Translations under genes and position numbers: made by a program | Assembly (NCBI GenBank): GCA_947561395.2 | Contig: OX387183.1 | Coordinates: 9,971,402-10,035,401, forward strand | Length of the DNA stretch: 64,000 nt | DNA from: Buxus sempervirens | Taxonomy: Eukaryota; Streptophyta; Magnoliopsida; Buxales; Buxaceae | Direction: 5' to 3' | Notes under the pieces: generated by a model | What the model saw: only the letters and a program-made list of their open reading frames with translations | Databases searched by the model: none | What the model was told of the DNA's origin: nothing | Part shown: positions 1-10,442 of the stretch, piece after piece | Layout of the letters: every line of letters starts with the position of its first letter | Numbering within the stretch: position 1 is the stretch's first letter

Positions 1-371
1 TTTTTTTTCGTTTTTGTTTTTGCTTCCTTGTATTATTGTACTACAAAAGTGATAAAAACTACAAGTCATAGGATTGGATTACTTGAATCGCGCGTGAAGC
101 GAACTACAATTCATAGGGTGGGATTCTTGGGTCATAAAGCGAAATCTAGAATTTATATCTATATTATTAATAAAGAGAAGAGAGGGAATATTTTCTATGA
201 CCTTCATATTTTCTTTTCCACTTATTGTCCTCTCCAACTATGACAATTCATTCCGAAAGTATAACCACCCTACTACTGTATGACGTGGAGTACGCGTGCC
301 ACCACTAGTTGTTTAAATTATAAGACAATATTAATCTTTGGGTGAAAAACCAAAGCCAAGCCTTCTAGAAT
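1..371 (+). pseudogene. Duplicate of the SMT1 upstream/promoter region
   Basis: This stretch closely follows 9331-10137, the region upstream of SMT1. Shared blocks include the poly(T) followed by GCTTCCTTGTATT, the run TAATAAAGAGAAGAGAGGGA, and TGGAGTACGCGTGCCACCAC up to CTTCTAGAA. The copy lacks the 361-bp MITE and the poly(T) micro-insertion that interrupt the SMT1 promoter, so it preserves the empty sites. No SMT1 exon follows; at about 367-370 it passes straight into sequence matching SMT1 intron 5. I read it as a remnant of a tandem SMT1 duplication that has lost exons 1-5. Confidence 0.8.
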
Positions 372-384
372 AAAATGGTCCTTG

Positions 385-589
385 TATTTGGATACTCTTA
401 ATTAGAATCCATGAGACTAGTTGGGGTCTATGATCTGTCAATCAATTTTGCTTCATATTTTTATAAAATAGTCTCTGGATTTTTTATTTGGATACTCTTA
501 ATTAGAATCCATGAGACTAGTTGGGGTCTATGATCTGTCAATCAATTTTGCTTCATATTTTTATAAAATAGTCTCTGGATTTTTTATTT
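385..589. repeat. Two-copy tandem repeat, 100-bp period
   Basis: Two nearly identical units start at TATTTGGATACTCTTAATTA (385 and 485) and run to GTCTCTGGATTTTTTATTT. The homologous place in SMT1 intron 5 (about 14636-14733) has one unit, so the duplication arose in this copy only. Confidence 0.9.
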
Positions 590-786
590 TTATTTTTTTT
601 GATAAAGTTTTTCTTTTGATTGGCGATGAAAAGTATTAGCAGTACAATAAGAATGTAGACAGTGGGGTTGCATTTAGCAACAACATGCTTGAACGCATTT
701 CCCAAAAAGCAATAGAAATAGCCCACCCATCACTGGCAGTCTGGCATGCACCAACCCCACCCTACATCACAGATCACGGATCACTT

Positions 787-947
787 CTTGTGGTGGTTTT
801 ATCTGCAGCTCTTAAGTGAAGCCTTTCACAGGATGTAAACACGTGTCATATAACTAAAAACTGTTGGTTGCATATTTGCATCCATAGGACACATATTTGC
901 ATCATGTGGAGGCTTCACTTAAGTGCTGCAAATAGAGCCACCACAGG
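787..947. mobile_element. MITE with about 37-bp terminal inverted repeats
   Basis: The left end CTTGTGGTGGTTTTATCTGC and the right end, read in reverse complement as CCTGTGGTGGCTCTATTTGC, continue into a shared arm ending CTTAAGTGAAGCC. The arms are about 37 bp with few mismatches. The element is absent from the paralogous intron-5 copy, where CACAGATCAC is followed directly by GTAACAACTC. GGATCAC occurs near both ends (778 and 964) and may be part of the target duplication, but the exact boundary is unclear. Confidence 0.75.
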
Positions 948-1375
948 AAATGAATTGCACAGGATCACATAGCAACTCTTCAGTTGGACAACCAAAGAAC
1001 AAATCTGTACTCATCACCCCTTTTGTCAAATATATTTGTTTTGAGTTGGCTGCTCGATGAACTTCGTTAAATGAGATGTTCAAGTTATATGGCTTTTGCT
1101 TTCCCTACCAATGACAAACGGGCCAGGAAAGGGAGATGTTTATCCGCAATTACCGCATAATAATGAATCTCCTTCTGCTACCAAGTCATGAAATCCTTTC
1201 ACATTGGCTTTCTCCAACCTGGTCATCAAAGCTAACAATTCCACCAACTTAGTTGTCCTCTCTCAATGGTCCCAAGATAGCCAAAGGAATGGTGCCCCGG
1301 TGGTCTCTAAGAACCCTACCAATCCTAAATGGCCCTTGGTTACCTAAAGAACATCCATCAAAACATGCTCAGCTT

Positions 1376-1798
1376 TAGAGCCGGAAACGGGTAGGGTTCG
1401 GGTCATAATTGGGTGGGGGGTTAATTGATTGGGTTCAGGTTGGCCTAAATTGAGGCGGGTTGGAAAACCCCCAACCCATCAATAAACGGGTTCAACCCGC
1501 TAATCTGTTTATTATTATTTTTTATTTTTTAAAAAATATGATTAAAATAGGGTTGGGGGGTTAATTGGATCGGATTGTACCGGTTCGAATCGGGTTGGGG
1601 GTTAATCAAGTCAGAATGGGACGCTTTTGTCACTTTTTTTTTAAAAAAAAATCGGGTTACCGGTTGGATTGCCAGGTCATAATCAGGTTCATTCGATTAC
1701 TGGTAGGTTGGGGAAATTCCAATCCGCATCCAACCCAATTAATAAACGGGTTAACCCAAACCCGTTTAACTCGGTTAGATCGCATTTTGCCAGCTCTA
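1376..1798. mobile_element. hAT-type non-autonomous element with 8-bp TSD
   Basis: The element starts TAGAGCCGG and ends (reverse complement) TAGAGCTGG. It is flanked by 8-bp duplications CTCAGCTT (1368-1375) and CTCAACTT (1799-1806), one mismatch apart, as expected for hAT transposition. The inside is rich in GGGTT/AACCC blocks and has no transposase, so it is non-autonomous. It interrupts or abuts the end of the SMT1-derived duplicate. Confidence 0.75.
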
Positions 1799-1806
1799 CT
1801 CAACTT

Positions 1807-2626
1807 TGCTAGCTTAGCAGCCTACCACACAGATCCTAGTGAATGATTTGACCCCACAACTCAAACTAACAAACTGGGATCTTCTTCATTCCAGTCAACT
1901 GACAACAGCTCCTCACATGACCTACATGTGATGGCAGTCCAGCCAAAGTCACCTGCACATGTCTGCCACACGATTCGCCAGATCGATGTAGAGTGGCGCA
2001 CATGTGAAAGTCTTTGCCACATAATAAATATATTTCTCTTAAAAGAATCTGACACCAAAAAGGCGTACCTCCGAGCAGTAACCTTTTTAACTTATTGATT
2101 TTTTATTATTATATATAAGTCACGGGAATTTCATTAAGAAAGTGGATAAACATGCCGGCGACGAAGGGACAAAAGTTGAAAGCCAGCAAATACGACTACC
2201 ATAAATAAAACAAGCACACGAGAGGAGAAGAAGAGCACCGGGTTCTCAGTGACGTACAATATAATACGACAATGTAAATTCATCAAATAGCTCGCAGACA
2301 CCCAAGAAGACACCAACGCCTTCTAGTAGCGTCTGTTCTTCTGAACAGAAACCGCCTTTAAACAATGTGGTTAAGAGTATAATCCATATAATATAGTCCA
2401 AAGTGCACCTTATAAAAAAATAATGCTCTCATAAAACTTTCGCCATTCTTACCTGCCAAAGGTCTTATGTTGTAATATCTTGAAATTCCACGTTGCACGG
2501 CGAGTAAAAAGTGAAGGTCCATATATGGAGGTTTTTGACTCTCTCAGAGAAATAGGGCTTTTTGAGATAAAATTCAAGAACAAAAATCGTGACGCTCAAT
2601 GGGATTGGGGGTATAGAAGTTCTTTT
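1807..2626. other. Intergenic, no gene recognised
   Basis: AT-rich sequence with only short uninterpretable reading frames. No splice-consistent exon, TE domain or terminal repeat was recognised. Confidence 0.6.
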
Positions 2627-2921
2627 TGTTAAGGAATATATTAAATATATAAAGTTCACCTCCAACTATCAACTTGAGCTTTTAGTAGGAATAGTGTTCT
2701 ACATGGTATCAGAGCTATCGGTAAACACCTAATCCTGGGTATAAACCTCTACTCCACCCATTGAAAAAAAAAAAAAAAAACACATTCCACGCATAGGACC
2801 TCCATAAAAAATGGATTTGAGTCCGACCCACTCGTGAGAGGGAGTGTTAAGGAATATGTTAAATATATAAAGTTCATCCCCAACTATCAGCTTGAGCTTT
2901 TAGTATGAACAGTGTTCTACA
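2627..2921 (+). mobile_element. Complete TRIM retrotransposon, 77-bp LTRs
   Basis: Two 77-bp direct repeats (2627-2703 and 2845-2921) both begin TGTTAAGGAATAT and end GTGTTCTACA, giving TG...CA termini. The first is followed directly by TGGTATCAGAGC (2704-2715), a primer-binding site complementary to initiator tRNA-Met. The second is preceded by the purine tract GTGAGAGGGAG (2834-2844). The 5-bp duplication CTTTT flanks both sides (2622-2626, 2922-2926). The internal 141 bp has no coding capacity, so this fits a terminal-repeat retrotransposon in miniature that needs enzymes supplied in trans. Confidence 0.92.
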
Positions 2922-2926
2922 CTTTT

Positions 2927-3875
2927 AAGATTTGATAATTAATATACAAATGTTTGGGTGGGTAGTTTTTAGCATGGTATTAAGAGTTCTTTAAAGATTT
3001 TTAGAGGGTTTTTTCTAACTACCTAAAAAATTAAGCAAGCCAAAAATCTTGAAATATTCTCTAAAGTTTCCTTAATAATAATACAGCTAGATGTGTGAGA
3101 ACCATATTTTTTGGCCAAGTCTTTTAATTAACCTGGATAAACCCAACTCTCACAAGCTACCATAAGATGGTCTATAATCTCTCAATCATTGTAGTATAAA
3201 ATACATACATTTGGTTATAGATCAGCCATGAAAGGTCTACTTTCTTTACATTAACGTATCTTTTATTTGTAATTCATATGCGCATAATTAAATACGGCCT
3301 TAGCTAATATTACTAAACAGAGAAACTTTAAAATGTTTTATTAGGATTTAGTTCCAATAATTGTAATTCCAAAATAATTATTTCTATTTACGTCTTTATT
3401 TACTAGGAAAAAACTCTTAAAGAAAAAGGACAATACCACTATGACAAACACAACAACTCTTTTATCTTTTTATTAAAATAACATATTTATTAAAATTTTC
3501 AACTTTCTTACCCCCATATTCAAACAATGGTATATGCATATTGCTAATTCATAAGCACATACTTCCATATTAAAACAATAGTATATGCATATTTCTAAAT
3601 CATAAGCACATATATCAGGCCTTAACCAAAATCCATATAGACAAAGTTAAAAATAATTTAAGAAAAAAAATACTTAAACTACTTGAAAATAACACTTAAA
3701 AATCTATGAATAACACTATAAAAGAATTTTGTCAAATAATTTCAATTATAAAACTTTCCTACCAATCTCGTGAAGGTAATTTAGCAAATTAGTTTTAATA
3801 TATTGTAATAAATAATTGTAATTCTACGAATCCATGATAATATAAAATTCTTTGATTTTAGAACTTTTGTTAGTA
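2927..3875. other. AT-rich intergenic with a short tandem repeat
   Basis: No gene seen. Around 3516-3615 a unit of about 51 bp containing GTATATGCATATT and CATAAGCACATA occurs twice in tandem with a few differences. The rest is low-complexity AT-rich DNA. Confidence 0.6.
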
Positions 3876-3883
3876 GAAAATCT

Positions 3884-5282
3884 ATGGAAATTGACTTTAC
3901 CTACAATGCACGTTCGTATTGCTGGTCTTACATCAACAACCATACAAGACCATTGAAAAACGATGGAAAGCTGTTGATAGAAGGAGATGCAAAGCCTATA
4001 GTGGAAACTGTTAAAGGTCTACAGCAAAAACCATGGCAGGTTATCACCATCTGTTGCTCCAAAAATGGGCCGGTGTGGACACGTGTCGAAGGTGGTGATG
4101 TGTCTCTACGCGGGCGTACCAGTATCGTTTGATACAATGATTTTCGAGTCGATTCCTGACCCCGGGCACCTGTTCCTAATCTGAACCGGGATTGGTTCAG
4201 TCGTACTGCAAGTCACCTGTAATAAAATCGGTCAGGCGATGGTATGAAGACTAGGGGTTCGGTCTTCGTTTCGGGTTCTTGTAAGTGTTTGAAAGCGAAA
4301 GCAACTAACAGCACACAAATCCTTTATTAATAAATCGGCCGAATAGCCGAAAGCGACAACAGATAATCCTCAAAATGGAAACAAAAAGTACAAAAGAAAA
4401 CCGACAGGGCTCGCAGGACCGACCTGTCCTGGTCTTATAGCCGTAATCGGGTATAAGCGTAGGAGGAAGGGGGCGGCTGCTAGCAAAACCAGTTCAAGGG
4501 GTTCACCTTGGATTGCTGCTTACCCGAAAATACACAAGTCACCTGGCGTGAACAGAGCGAGTCTCGGGACCGGCTGCTCGGGATTCTGTAAAGACAGAAC
4601 TGCGAGTCAGGGGCGGCCTCAACTTACTTTCCGGTGGCAGGATTCTGGTGTTAATCGGAGTAAAGAGAGGTCGAAGATGTCACTGCGACTGGAAGCAGTG
4701 AGAGAAGTCCTAATTTATCCGTCTGTATTAGAGGGGATAAAGGATCACGGATGATCAAAATAATATAATAACCGGTTGCGGTTGTGTGGATTGTGTCCTT
4801 GAGCTCTTCGAATTGGGGCTTTTATAGCCGCTTCTTGACGGTTGCTCAACGTCCTACTCTCGCACGATCTTCATGGCGGTTGGTTATCTTCAGTTCTCTG
4901 TTTCAAAATGATAACCGCCCGGCCATGATCTAAGAATAGTTTTATTCTTGAACGGCCGATGGCACGATCTTCTGATATTTATGGTTTTGTCTTATTGGCT
5001 TGCGTGGCTCGAACCGCGTTCTTCTGTATGCGTGCTGACGTGTCCTGCTCAACCCTTCAAAGTCTACGGGTCTTGATGTCGTGGCTTAACCAAGCCACCT
5101 AGACACCACGTGTCCTTCTCTTATTCGTCGGTTATATAGGGTGTAAACACCATCTATCAATAGATATTTCAAATTCTTGCAAACTTTGAGCAGTGGAAGA
5201 TTACCTACATACCAAGGAAGGGTAATACAGCAGCTGATATAATGGTAAGGGAGGGACAAAGGATGAAGAAGTACCAGGTCTA
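3884..5282 (+). pseudogene. LINE RNase H fragment, split by a solo LTR
   Basis: Reading 3884-4051 and then 5155-5282 across the inserted LTR gives one RNase H-like C-terminus of a plant LINE ORF2. The first part contains LLIEGDAKPIVETVKGLQQK. The second contains QWKITYIPRKGNTAADIMVR, the usual RNase H tail with an A-D pair, and then a stop. One in-frame TAG lies just after the join (5161-5163). An A-rich tract at 5380-5402 may be the LINE tail. No upstream reverse transcriptase is visible, so this is a 5'-truncated, dead copy. Confidence 0.8.
4052..5149 (-). mobile_element. Solo LTR (1,098 bp) with 5-bp TSD
   Basis: On the minus strand the LTR begins TGTTTACACCC and ends GGAGCAACA, with the duplication CCATC on both sides (4047-4051, 5150-5154). 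It is the same family as the LTR at 24634-25756, sharing the segment TGATCATCCGTGATC and the stretch around CGAAGACCGAACCCCTAG. A TATAAAAG box on the minus strand lies at about 4819-4826. No internal region remains, as after recombination between two LTRs. It split an older LINE fragment, so it is younger than that fragment. Confidence 0.9.
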
Positions 5283-5289
5283 AGTTGAA

Positions 5290-5935
5290 AACTTACCAAT
5301 AAATATTGTGACGATTGTACGTAGAGACTATCTTATATGTAATAGTTAAAAATACATAAATGCTTTCGGTTTATCCAAAAAAATAATAATAATAAGAAAA
5401 AACGTCCGTATTGTTGGTAATAATAACGGGGTTGATATTGTCTGCCGCAACTCTTAAATATCCATGAGATGCTGCCACGTGTAACATCCTACGGATGCTA
5501 TGCATTTACATTTTCGTGAAAGTATGCAACAGCTGGAGGGTGTGCAACAGCTGGAGGGTGTGCAACAGCTTTTAATGCAGAAGGCGATTTCATCGGATAA
5601 TAACGATAACACGTAATGCCGTCCTCTTCCTTTACAAAATATACCCTACATGGGAAGTATTAATCGAAATGATGGCATGTAATGGTGGTCTTTTTGCTTT
5701 CCAAATATGGCCCACATTTGAGATATTAATGGATGAGTGGTGTAAATGCCTGCCATGTGCTCTTCATAAATGTGCTCTTCATAAATGCTAGATATTCGGC
5801 GAAAGGTTTGCTCCCACGATAGTGATGGTATCAACCATATAATATGGCTATATTGTCATTTAATGAGATTTGAATTTCTCTTATGACCATATGATATGGC
5901 TTTCGTCATTTAATAAAATTTGTCACTAATGCTGC
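5290..5935. other. Intergenic, with an 18-bp tandem triplet
   Basis: No gene. At 5522-5570 an 18-bp unit TGCAACAGCTGGAGGGTG is repeated about 2.7 times. A sequence resembling the MITE family seen at 8701 (GAGATGCTGCCACGTG) lies at about 5465-5480. Confidence 0.55.
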
Positions 5936-7400
5936 GTTTGGATGCCAAGTTATTGGAAGAAAATGTATGATTCCAACATATATCCTGCGTTTGTATGCGG
6001 TTGTATACTGAGAAAAAGCAAAAAAAAAAAAAAAAAAAATTGTTATAGGACCTAGTAGTTGAGAAAATGCCAAATGAAAATACTAAAATTTATTTTCCAA
6101 CTGCTTTGGAGGTCTAGAACTTAAAAAAACTGTGTTGTGAGAAGCCCTTTTTTTTTATGGAAAAATTATGAAAAAGGGTCACTATAGGAAGGGAAATTTT
6201 TTTAGATTAAAAAAATGCCACGTAGCAAAATCTCACGAAAGTGTGGACCCCACTTAGAGATAAAATTCTTTAAATATAATAAATGGAATTTTCTCTCTAC
6301 AAAAAAAGCTACGTAAGCTGCTCATGGGTCACACTAAAAATTTTCTATTTTGATAATTTTAAAAATAAAAGAATTATCATAATTCTTCAAAAAATAGAAA
6401 ATTATCTCTGCAAATTTAAATGATGATAATTTTCTAAAAGAGTTTTAGATCTGGAGAATTCTATCATCTCCACATCTATAAATAGGGTAATCCTCTCTCC
6501 ATTCAGAACACATGTGAAGAACACGAGAAGTCTACAGAAGAAGAAGTGAAATCTTACTGTTTTGAAGACTTAAACCCTGAAGAACTGAAGCTCTGTTATT
6601 CTGAAGACCTAAATCTTTGAAGAATTGAAGTGCTGCTGTTCTAAAGATCCAACAAACCTTGAAGAATTGAAGACTAAATATTGCATTCAAGATCTGAAGA
6701 TTCAAGCATCCTGTCTCTGACACGCTTTACAGCCTAGAGATCTACATAAAAAACCGAAGTTTTCCAAGATCTTCAACAAGTACAAAAGCCGAACATCAAG
6801 CCGAAGACTTCTAATAAAATTCAACATAGTTCTACACTTGGAATCCACCAGATATACTACTTTGTTTGCCTTTCATGAAATTTTTCAAAGAAGATAGAAG
6901 ACCGATTTGAGAATAAGATATTTTAACCCTCAAATCAAAGATTTTTTGAAGAAAAAAATCAGGGAATCACAGAGATTTGTACCACACTTTTTATAAATAA
7001 AAATACAATTTTTATTTGTATTTGCATATCACACTCGTTTGATTTTTCAAACGACAAATTTGTGTAAACAGTCACTTTTCGTTGATAATTATAAAAACAG
7101 TCAATCATAATTAAAGTACAGGATCATTTTTAAAAAATAATTGAATTTGAGGATAAACTTAGAACACAAACACATTGTACGTGGGACGCAAGTTTCTTAT
7201 ATGGGATACAAGCACATTTTACATGGGACACAAGCGCATCATAAGTGACCCTTTAGTTTAATAATTTTTGAAAAGTGGCCCTTTTTTTTTTTGTAAAATG
7301 AGATCTTTAATAGACTATTTTTATAAATACAAACCAAGAAGTGACCCTTTTTTCTTTTTCCAAATTTTGATTTCTTGATATCCAAACGTTAGCTAAGGGC
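5936..7400. mobile_element. AT-rich insertion with GTTTGGAT inverted ends
   Basis: The left edge has CTGCGTTTGGATGCCAAGTT near 5937. The right edge, in reverse complement, reads TAACGTTTGGATATCAAGAA near 7395. The imperfect inverted ends, together with repeated GTGACCCTTTTT blocks, suggest an old DNA element. It is itself interrupted by the 6184-7070 sequence. No coding region is seen and the boundaries are approximate. Confidence 0.35.
6184..7070 (+). mobile_element. Solo-LTR-like insertion with TATA box and 6-bp flanking repeat
   Basis: The segment is flanked by GTCACT on both sides (6178-6183, 7071-7076). It contains TATAAATAGGG at 6477-6487, then a leader rich in GAAGA-type repeats, and AATAAAAATACAA near 7006, so it looks like promoter, transcribed leader and polyadenylation signal. 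The right end TGTAAACA fits an LTR but the left end ATAGG is not the expected TG, so the call is uncertain. A degraded pararetrovirus-like leader is an alternative. No protein domain is present. Confidence 0.4.
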
Positions 7401-7712
7401 CTGAGACGTTGGCGCGAGACTGCCAATCCGATCGATCAAGACATCAAGACGAGGAAAATGCTAGCTAAAAAGTCAGCGAATGGTAGAAAGAAACAAAGCT
7501 TTGCAAGGGTGGCTCGCTTCACACCAATTAAAATAAGCTCATAACTTGTTAAATAATGGCAGCCTTGCAAAAATGGGGAAAAAGAATGGATCCCTCCATT
7601 ATTTGTATGGTATATACGATATGATTCCTAGAATATGCTAGGAACTAGCTATTTTTTTTTTTACACAAAAACATGTTATTGTTGGAGTTCTATTTTTTGG
7701 GTTCACATCCAT

Positions 7713-7837
7713 TAGGGATGGCAACAATTCGATTTTGAACAAAGCTAAAACTGAACCGGCATACAACAAATCCAAAACTAACCCTAATTGATTTGGTTTG
7801 GTTTATGAGTTTTGATGAATAAACCAAACCATCCCTA
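7713..7837. mobile_element. Short hAT-like MITE remnant
   Basis: The ends are TAGGGATG and CATCCCTA, an 8-bp inverted pair typical of hAT-derived MITEs. No matching 8-bp target duplication was found, so the call rests on the ends alone. Confidence 0.3.
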
Positions 7838-7855
7838 CTTGGTGGTCTAACTTAA

Positions 7856-8084
7856 TCTATACTAGATATAAAGCGAGGCGCCCCCTTGGGAATTGCATCA
7901 ACCAACATGTGCAAGTTTCCAAAACAGCCCTTACATGTCATTGTGAAGATTCATTAATAAAAGGGTACAATAGTCAAAATTATTTCAATTTTTCAAAAAC
8001 TTTAATAATCAGTTGCAAAACTATACTTCCTCCCTTTTACCTCTTTTCTTCATACACACAATACTGTATGTGCACTCAAGGTAG
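7856..8084 (+). mobile_element. Non-autonomous Helitron-like element
   Basis: It starts after an A with TCTATACTAGATATAAAGCG, almost the same start as the better-preserved copy at 20681. It ends near CTGTATGTGCACTCAAGGTAG followed by T, a degraded version of the hairpin-plus-CTAG end. It has no coding capacity. The 3' end is decayed, so the end coordinate is approximate. Confidence 0.6.
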
Positions 8085-8146
8085 TATATACTAAGTGAAA
8101 AGCACGCACGCAAGATGCAAGATGCAAGATGCGTGTGACAAAAGAA

Positions 8147-8200
8147 TAGTGCAATGCCTTTCCTTTTTTTTTTTTTTGGTAACGTAGTGCAATGCCTTTC
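8147..8200 (-). mobile_element. LINE-tail micro-insertion with 16-bp TSD
   Basis: TAGTGCAATGCCTTTC occurs at 8147-8162 and again at 8185-8200. Between the copies lie 22 bp: a poly(T) run ending GGTAACG. Read on the minus strand this is a short tail GTTACC followed by poly(A), as expected for an extremely 5'-truncated target-primed insertion. Confidence 0.75.
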
Positions 8201-8700
8201 ATCCCCTTAAAACGTTTGTTTTATTTATTTAGGTACATGTAGGCAGCTACTTTTATTTATTTATGTTTTGGCGAAAGGGAAACATTAATGAATTCAATGT
8301 GTTGTGTACAACATCCAATGGCTTCCTCCCATACTACCTCCGGAATCTCTCTAGGATACGAACCTTATTCACGTGTAGGCAGCTACATTATTAGGTTGAG
8401 ATGATATTAAGTTAGATAAGTCTAGGCAGCTAATCGTTTGTAAATTACTTAATTGTAGGTGATGTCAAATTAATAAAATGAATATAGCGTGGCTAATCAG
8501 GCGATAAAGTGAATAAAAATAAAAGTGAAGGGTGTTTTGGACAATAATAATAGTTATCTCTTAGGCAATTGATTATGAGATAAAAGTAAATGTGCTCTCT
8601 ATATATATATAACAACCCAAAACCGACCCTAACATGTTTGGTTTATCAATTGCTATCTATAGTCAACACTGGCCGGTTGAAATCTTAACCTAATTTTTCC

Positions 8701-8848
8701 CCCGCTTTGGCCGTGAGATACTACCATGTGGAACATCTTACATATGGTCATTGTTTTTTCATGTGTGATCCACTTAAAATATTTACAAAAGTGAAAATAT
8801 ATTAACCGTAAGATGCTCCACATGACAGTAACCGACGGCCAAAGCAGG
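8701..8848. mobile_element. MITE with about 40-bp inverted repeats
   Basis: The left arm CCGCTTTGGCCGTGAGATAC continues into ACCATGTGGAACATCTTA. The right arm, in reverse complement, reads CTGCTTTGGCCGTCGGTTAC and then GTCATGTGGAGCATCTTA. Related elements occur at 24290-24426 and 41620-41737. No coding sequence. Confidence 0.7.
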
Positions 8849-9330
8849 AAGCAATTTAGGTTGACATAGTTGATGATGTCATCTCGGCCACTTGAGGAAG
8901 TACAACTATTGTTATAAAACCATGTGATAACTAAGACGATTAGGCATTGTACATACGCTTAGGGTAGAGGAGGAGGAGAAGCTACTATTTAGAGAAAAGT
9001 TAAATGAGTAGGATTGAAGAACACCTACTATTTAGAGAAAAGTTACATGAGTATTCTATTACAACCTAATTCATGTAAATCAGAAAATTTTACTAATATA
9101 CTCTTATCATAGGGTAAAGGACTTCGCGAATCACTGAGACCAATAGGGACCCACGTTGTTGAGGCATTGTTGCAAATTAAGTAACATTTGTGTCTGTGTC
9201 GAGGCAAAGCTGTCGAGGGAACTCCTTTTCATCATTTTTGTAGTGGCAGCTTTGAAATCCATGCCTTCACTTATGTCCACACCGGCCAACTGGCAGCCTC
9301 CCTCTTTCAACATCTCTATAACATAATTTT
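8849..9330. other. Intergenic, no gene recognised
   Basis: AT-rich sequence upstream of the SMT1 promoter block. GAACACCTACTATTTAGAGA-like direct repeats occur around 8980-9050. Short reading frames at 9131-9430 match nothing I recognise. Confidence 0.5.
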
Positions 9331-9640
9331 GCCTTCTTTTTTTTTTTTTTTTGATTTTGCTTCCTTGTATTCTTGTACTACAAAAGCGATAAGAACTACG
9401 AGTCAGAGGATTGGATTTCTTGAATCGTGAAGCAAAATCTTGGCTTGTCTAAATCTGAGAAAAAAAACAAACCACAATTAATAGGGTGGGATTCTTGGGT
9501 GATGAAGCGAAATATACAATCTATATTTATATATTATTAATAAAGAGAAGAGAGGGAATATTTTCCCAGATTCTCGCTTCCTTTTTTTTTTTTTCATTTA
9601 TTGTTCTCTTCAAATATAACAAACCAATACCAAACTATAA

Positions 9641-10001
9641 CGGAAGAATTGGGTTTTAGTGATACTTTTTCTAAATAATTCAGATTCAGTTGCCCAATTC
9701 TTGTTAATTGTGAATTAATAATACTTTTTTAAATTAATTGATAATAAGGGTCATTTTACTATTCACGAAAAATTTCTTTCAAAAATACCCTCAAAAGACT
9801 TTGAAAACCTTTTTATTCGTTTTGTTCTAGTGAAGTTTGCAAGTCTTTTGAGGGCATTTTCGGAATAAATTTTTTTAACAGTAAAATGACATTAATTCTC
9901 AAGTATTTTACAAAAGTATCACTATTTATCAATTAACAAAAATTTGACGATTGAATCTGAGTTATTTGTAGAAAATATCACTAAAAACCAATTTTTCCAA
10001 T
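9641..10001. mobile_element. Foldback MITE in the SMT1 promoter
   Basis: The two halves pair over most of their length. The left arm contains GGTTTTAGTGATACTTTTTC and AATTCAGATTCAGTTGCCCA. The reversed right arm has GGTTTTTAGTGATATTTTCT and AACTCAGATTCAATCGTC. TATAA flanks both ends (9636-9640, 10002-10006). The paralogous promoter copy near the window start lacks the element: there AGTATAACCACCCTACTACT runs straight through. It sits about 0.15-0.5 kb upstream of the probable SMT1 transcription start. Confidence 0.75.
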
Positions 10002-10011
10002 TATAATCGCC

Positions 10012-10060
10012 TCATTACTCTCTTACGTTTTTTTTTTGGTAACATCATTACTCTCTTACG
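10012..10060 (-). mobile_element. LINE-tail micro-insertion with 16-bp TSD (SMT1 promoter)
   Basis: TCATTACTCTCTTACG is duplicated at 10012-10027 and 10045-10060, separated by 17 bp of poly(T) ending GGTAACA. The paralogous copy near position 285 has a single target (TACTACTGTATGACGTGGAG), consistent with insertion here. Confidence 0.75.
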
Positions 10061-10392
10061 TGGAGTACGCGTGCCACCACTAGTTGTTTAAATTAGAAGA
10101 CAATATTAATTTTCCGCCAAGGCCAACCCTTCTAGAACGGAGCTGTTGCGAGATTGACGCGTGACGGTGTCAGTCCGATCAAAACAAAACGAGAGAGAAA
10201 CTCATCTTTCGGGGGGGTTCGTGACGTGGAAAGAACCAGGTCTTCCGTTATTATTTGAAAGACACTCTGGCGGCAGCACACCTCCCTGCTATTATAGTTC
10301 GCTTTCTCTCTTTGTATTCTTTTTAAGGGCTCCTGTTCTTGGTTTCTGCAGGCTCTCCTGCTTCATTGCAAAGCGGTCTCTCTCTCTTTCTT

Positions 10393-10442
10393 TCTTTACA
10401 GTTCTTCCTTTTTTTTTTTTGGTGGTCTCTTTACAGTTCTTC
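10393..10442 (-). mobile_element. Micro-insertion with 15-bp TSD in SMT1 5' UTR exon
   Basis: TCTTTACAGTTCTTC occurs at 10393-10407 and 10428-10442, flanking 20 bp of poly(T) ending GGTGGTC. It lies in the presumed leader exon of SMT1, just before the leader intron donor at 10448. It would add an oligo(U) tract to the leader transcript. Confidence 0.65.

Larger units (their letters stand above)
372..1364 (-). pseudogene. Duplicate of SMT1 intron-5 segment (LINE 3' end)
   Basis: The sequence matches 14624-15316 in SMT1 intron 5, beginning at AATAAAATGGTCCTTGTATT and ending near AGAACATCCATCAAAA. Read on the minus strand it is the decayed 3' end of a LINE whose RNase H motif is best preserved in the intron copy at 15202-15384. 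Compared with the intron copy it has gained a 100-bp tandem duplication and a 161-bp MITE. It has no open reading frame worth calling. Confidence 0.8.

Noticed and set aside
9131-9430. Short frames upstream of SMT1
   Set aside because: No family match, lie in non-conserved intergenic sequence and partly in poly(T).
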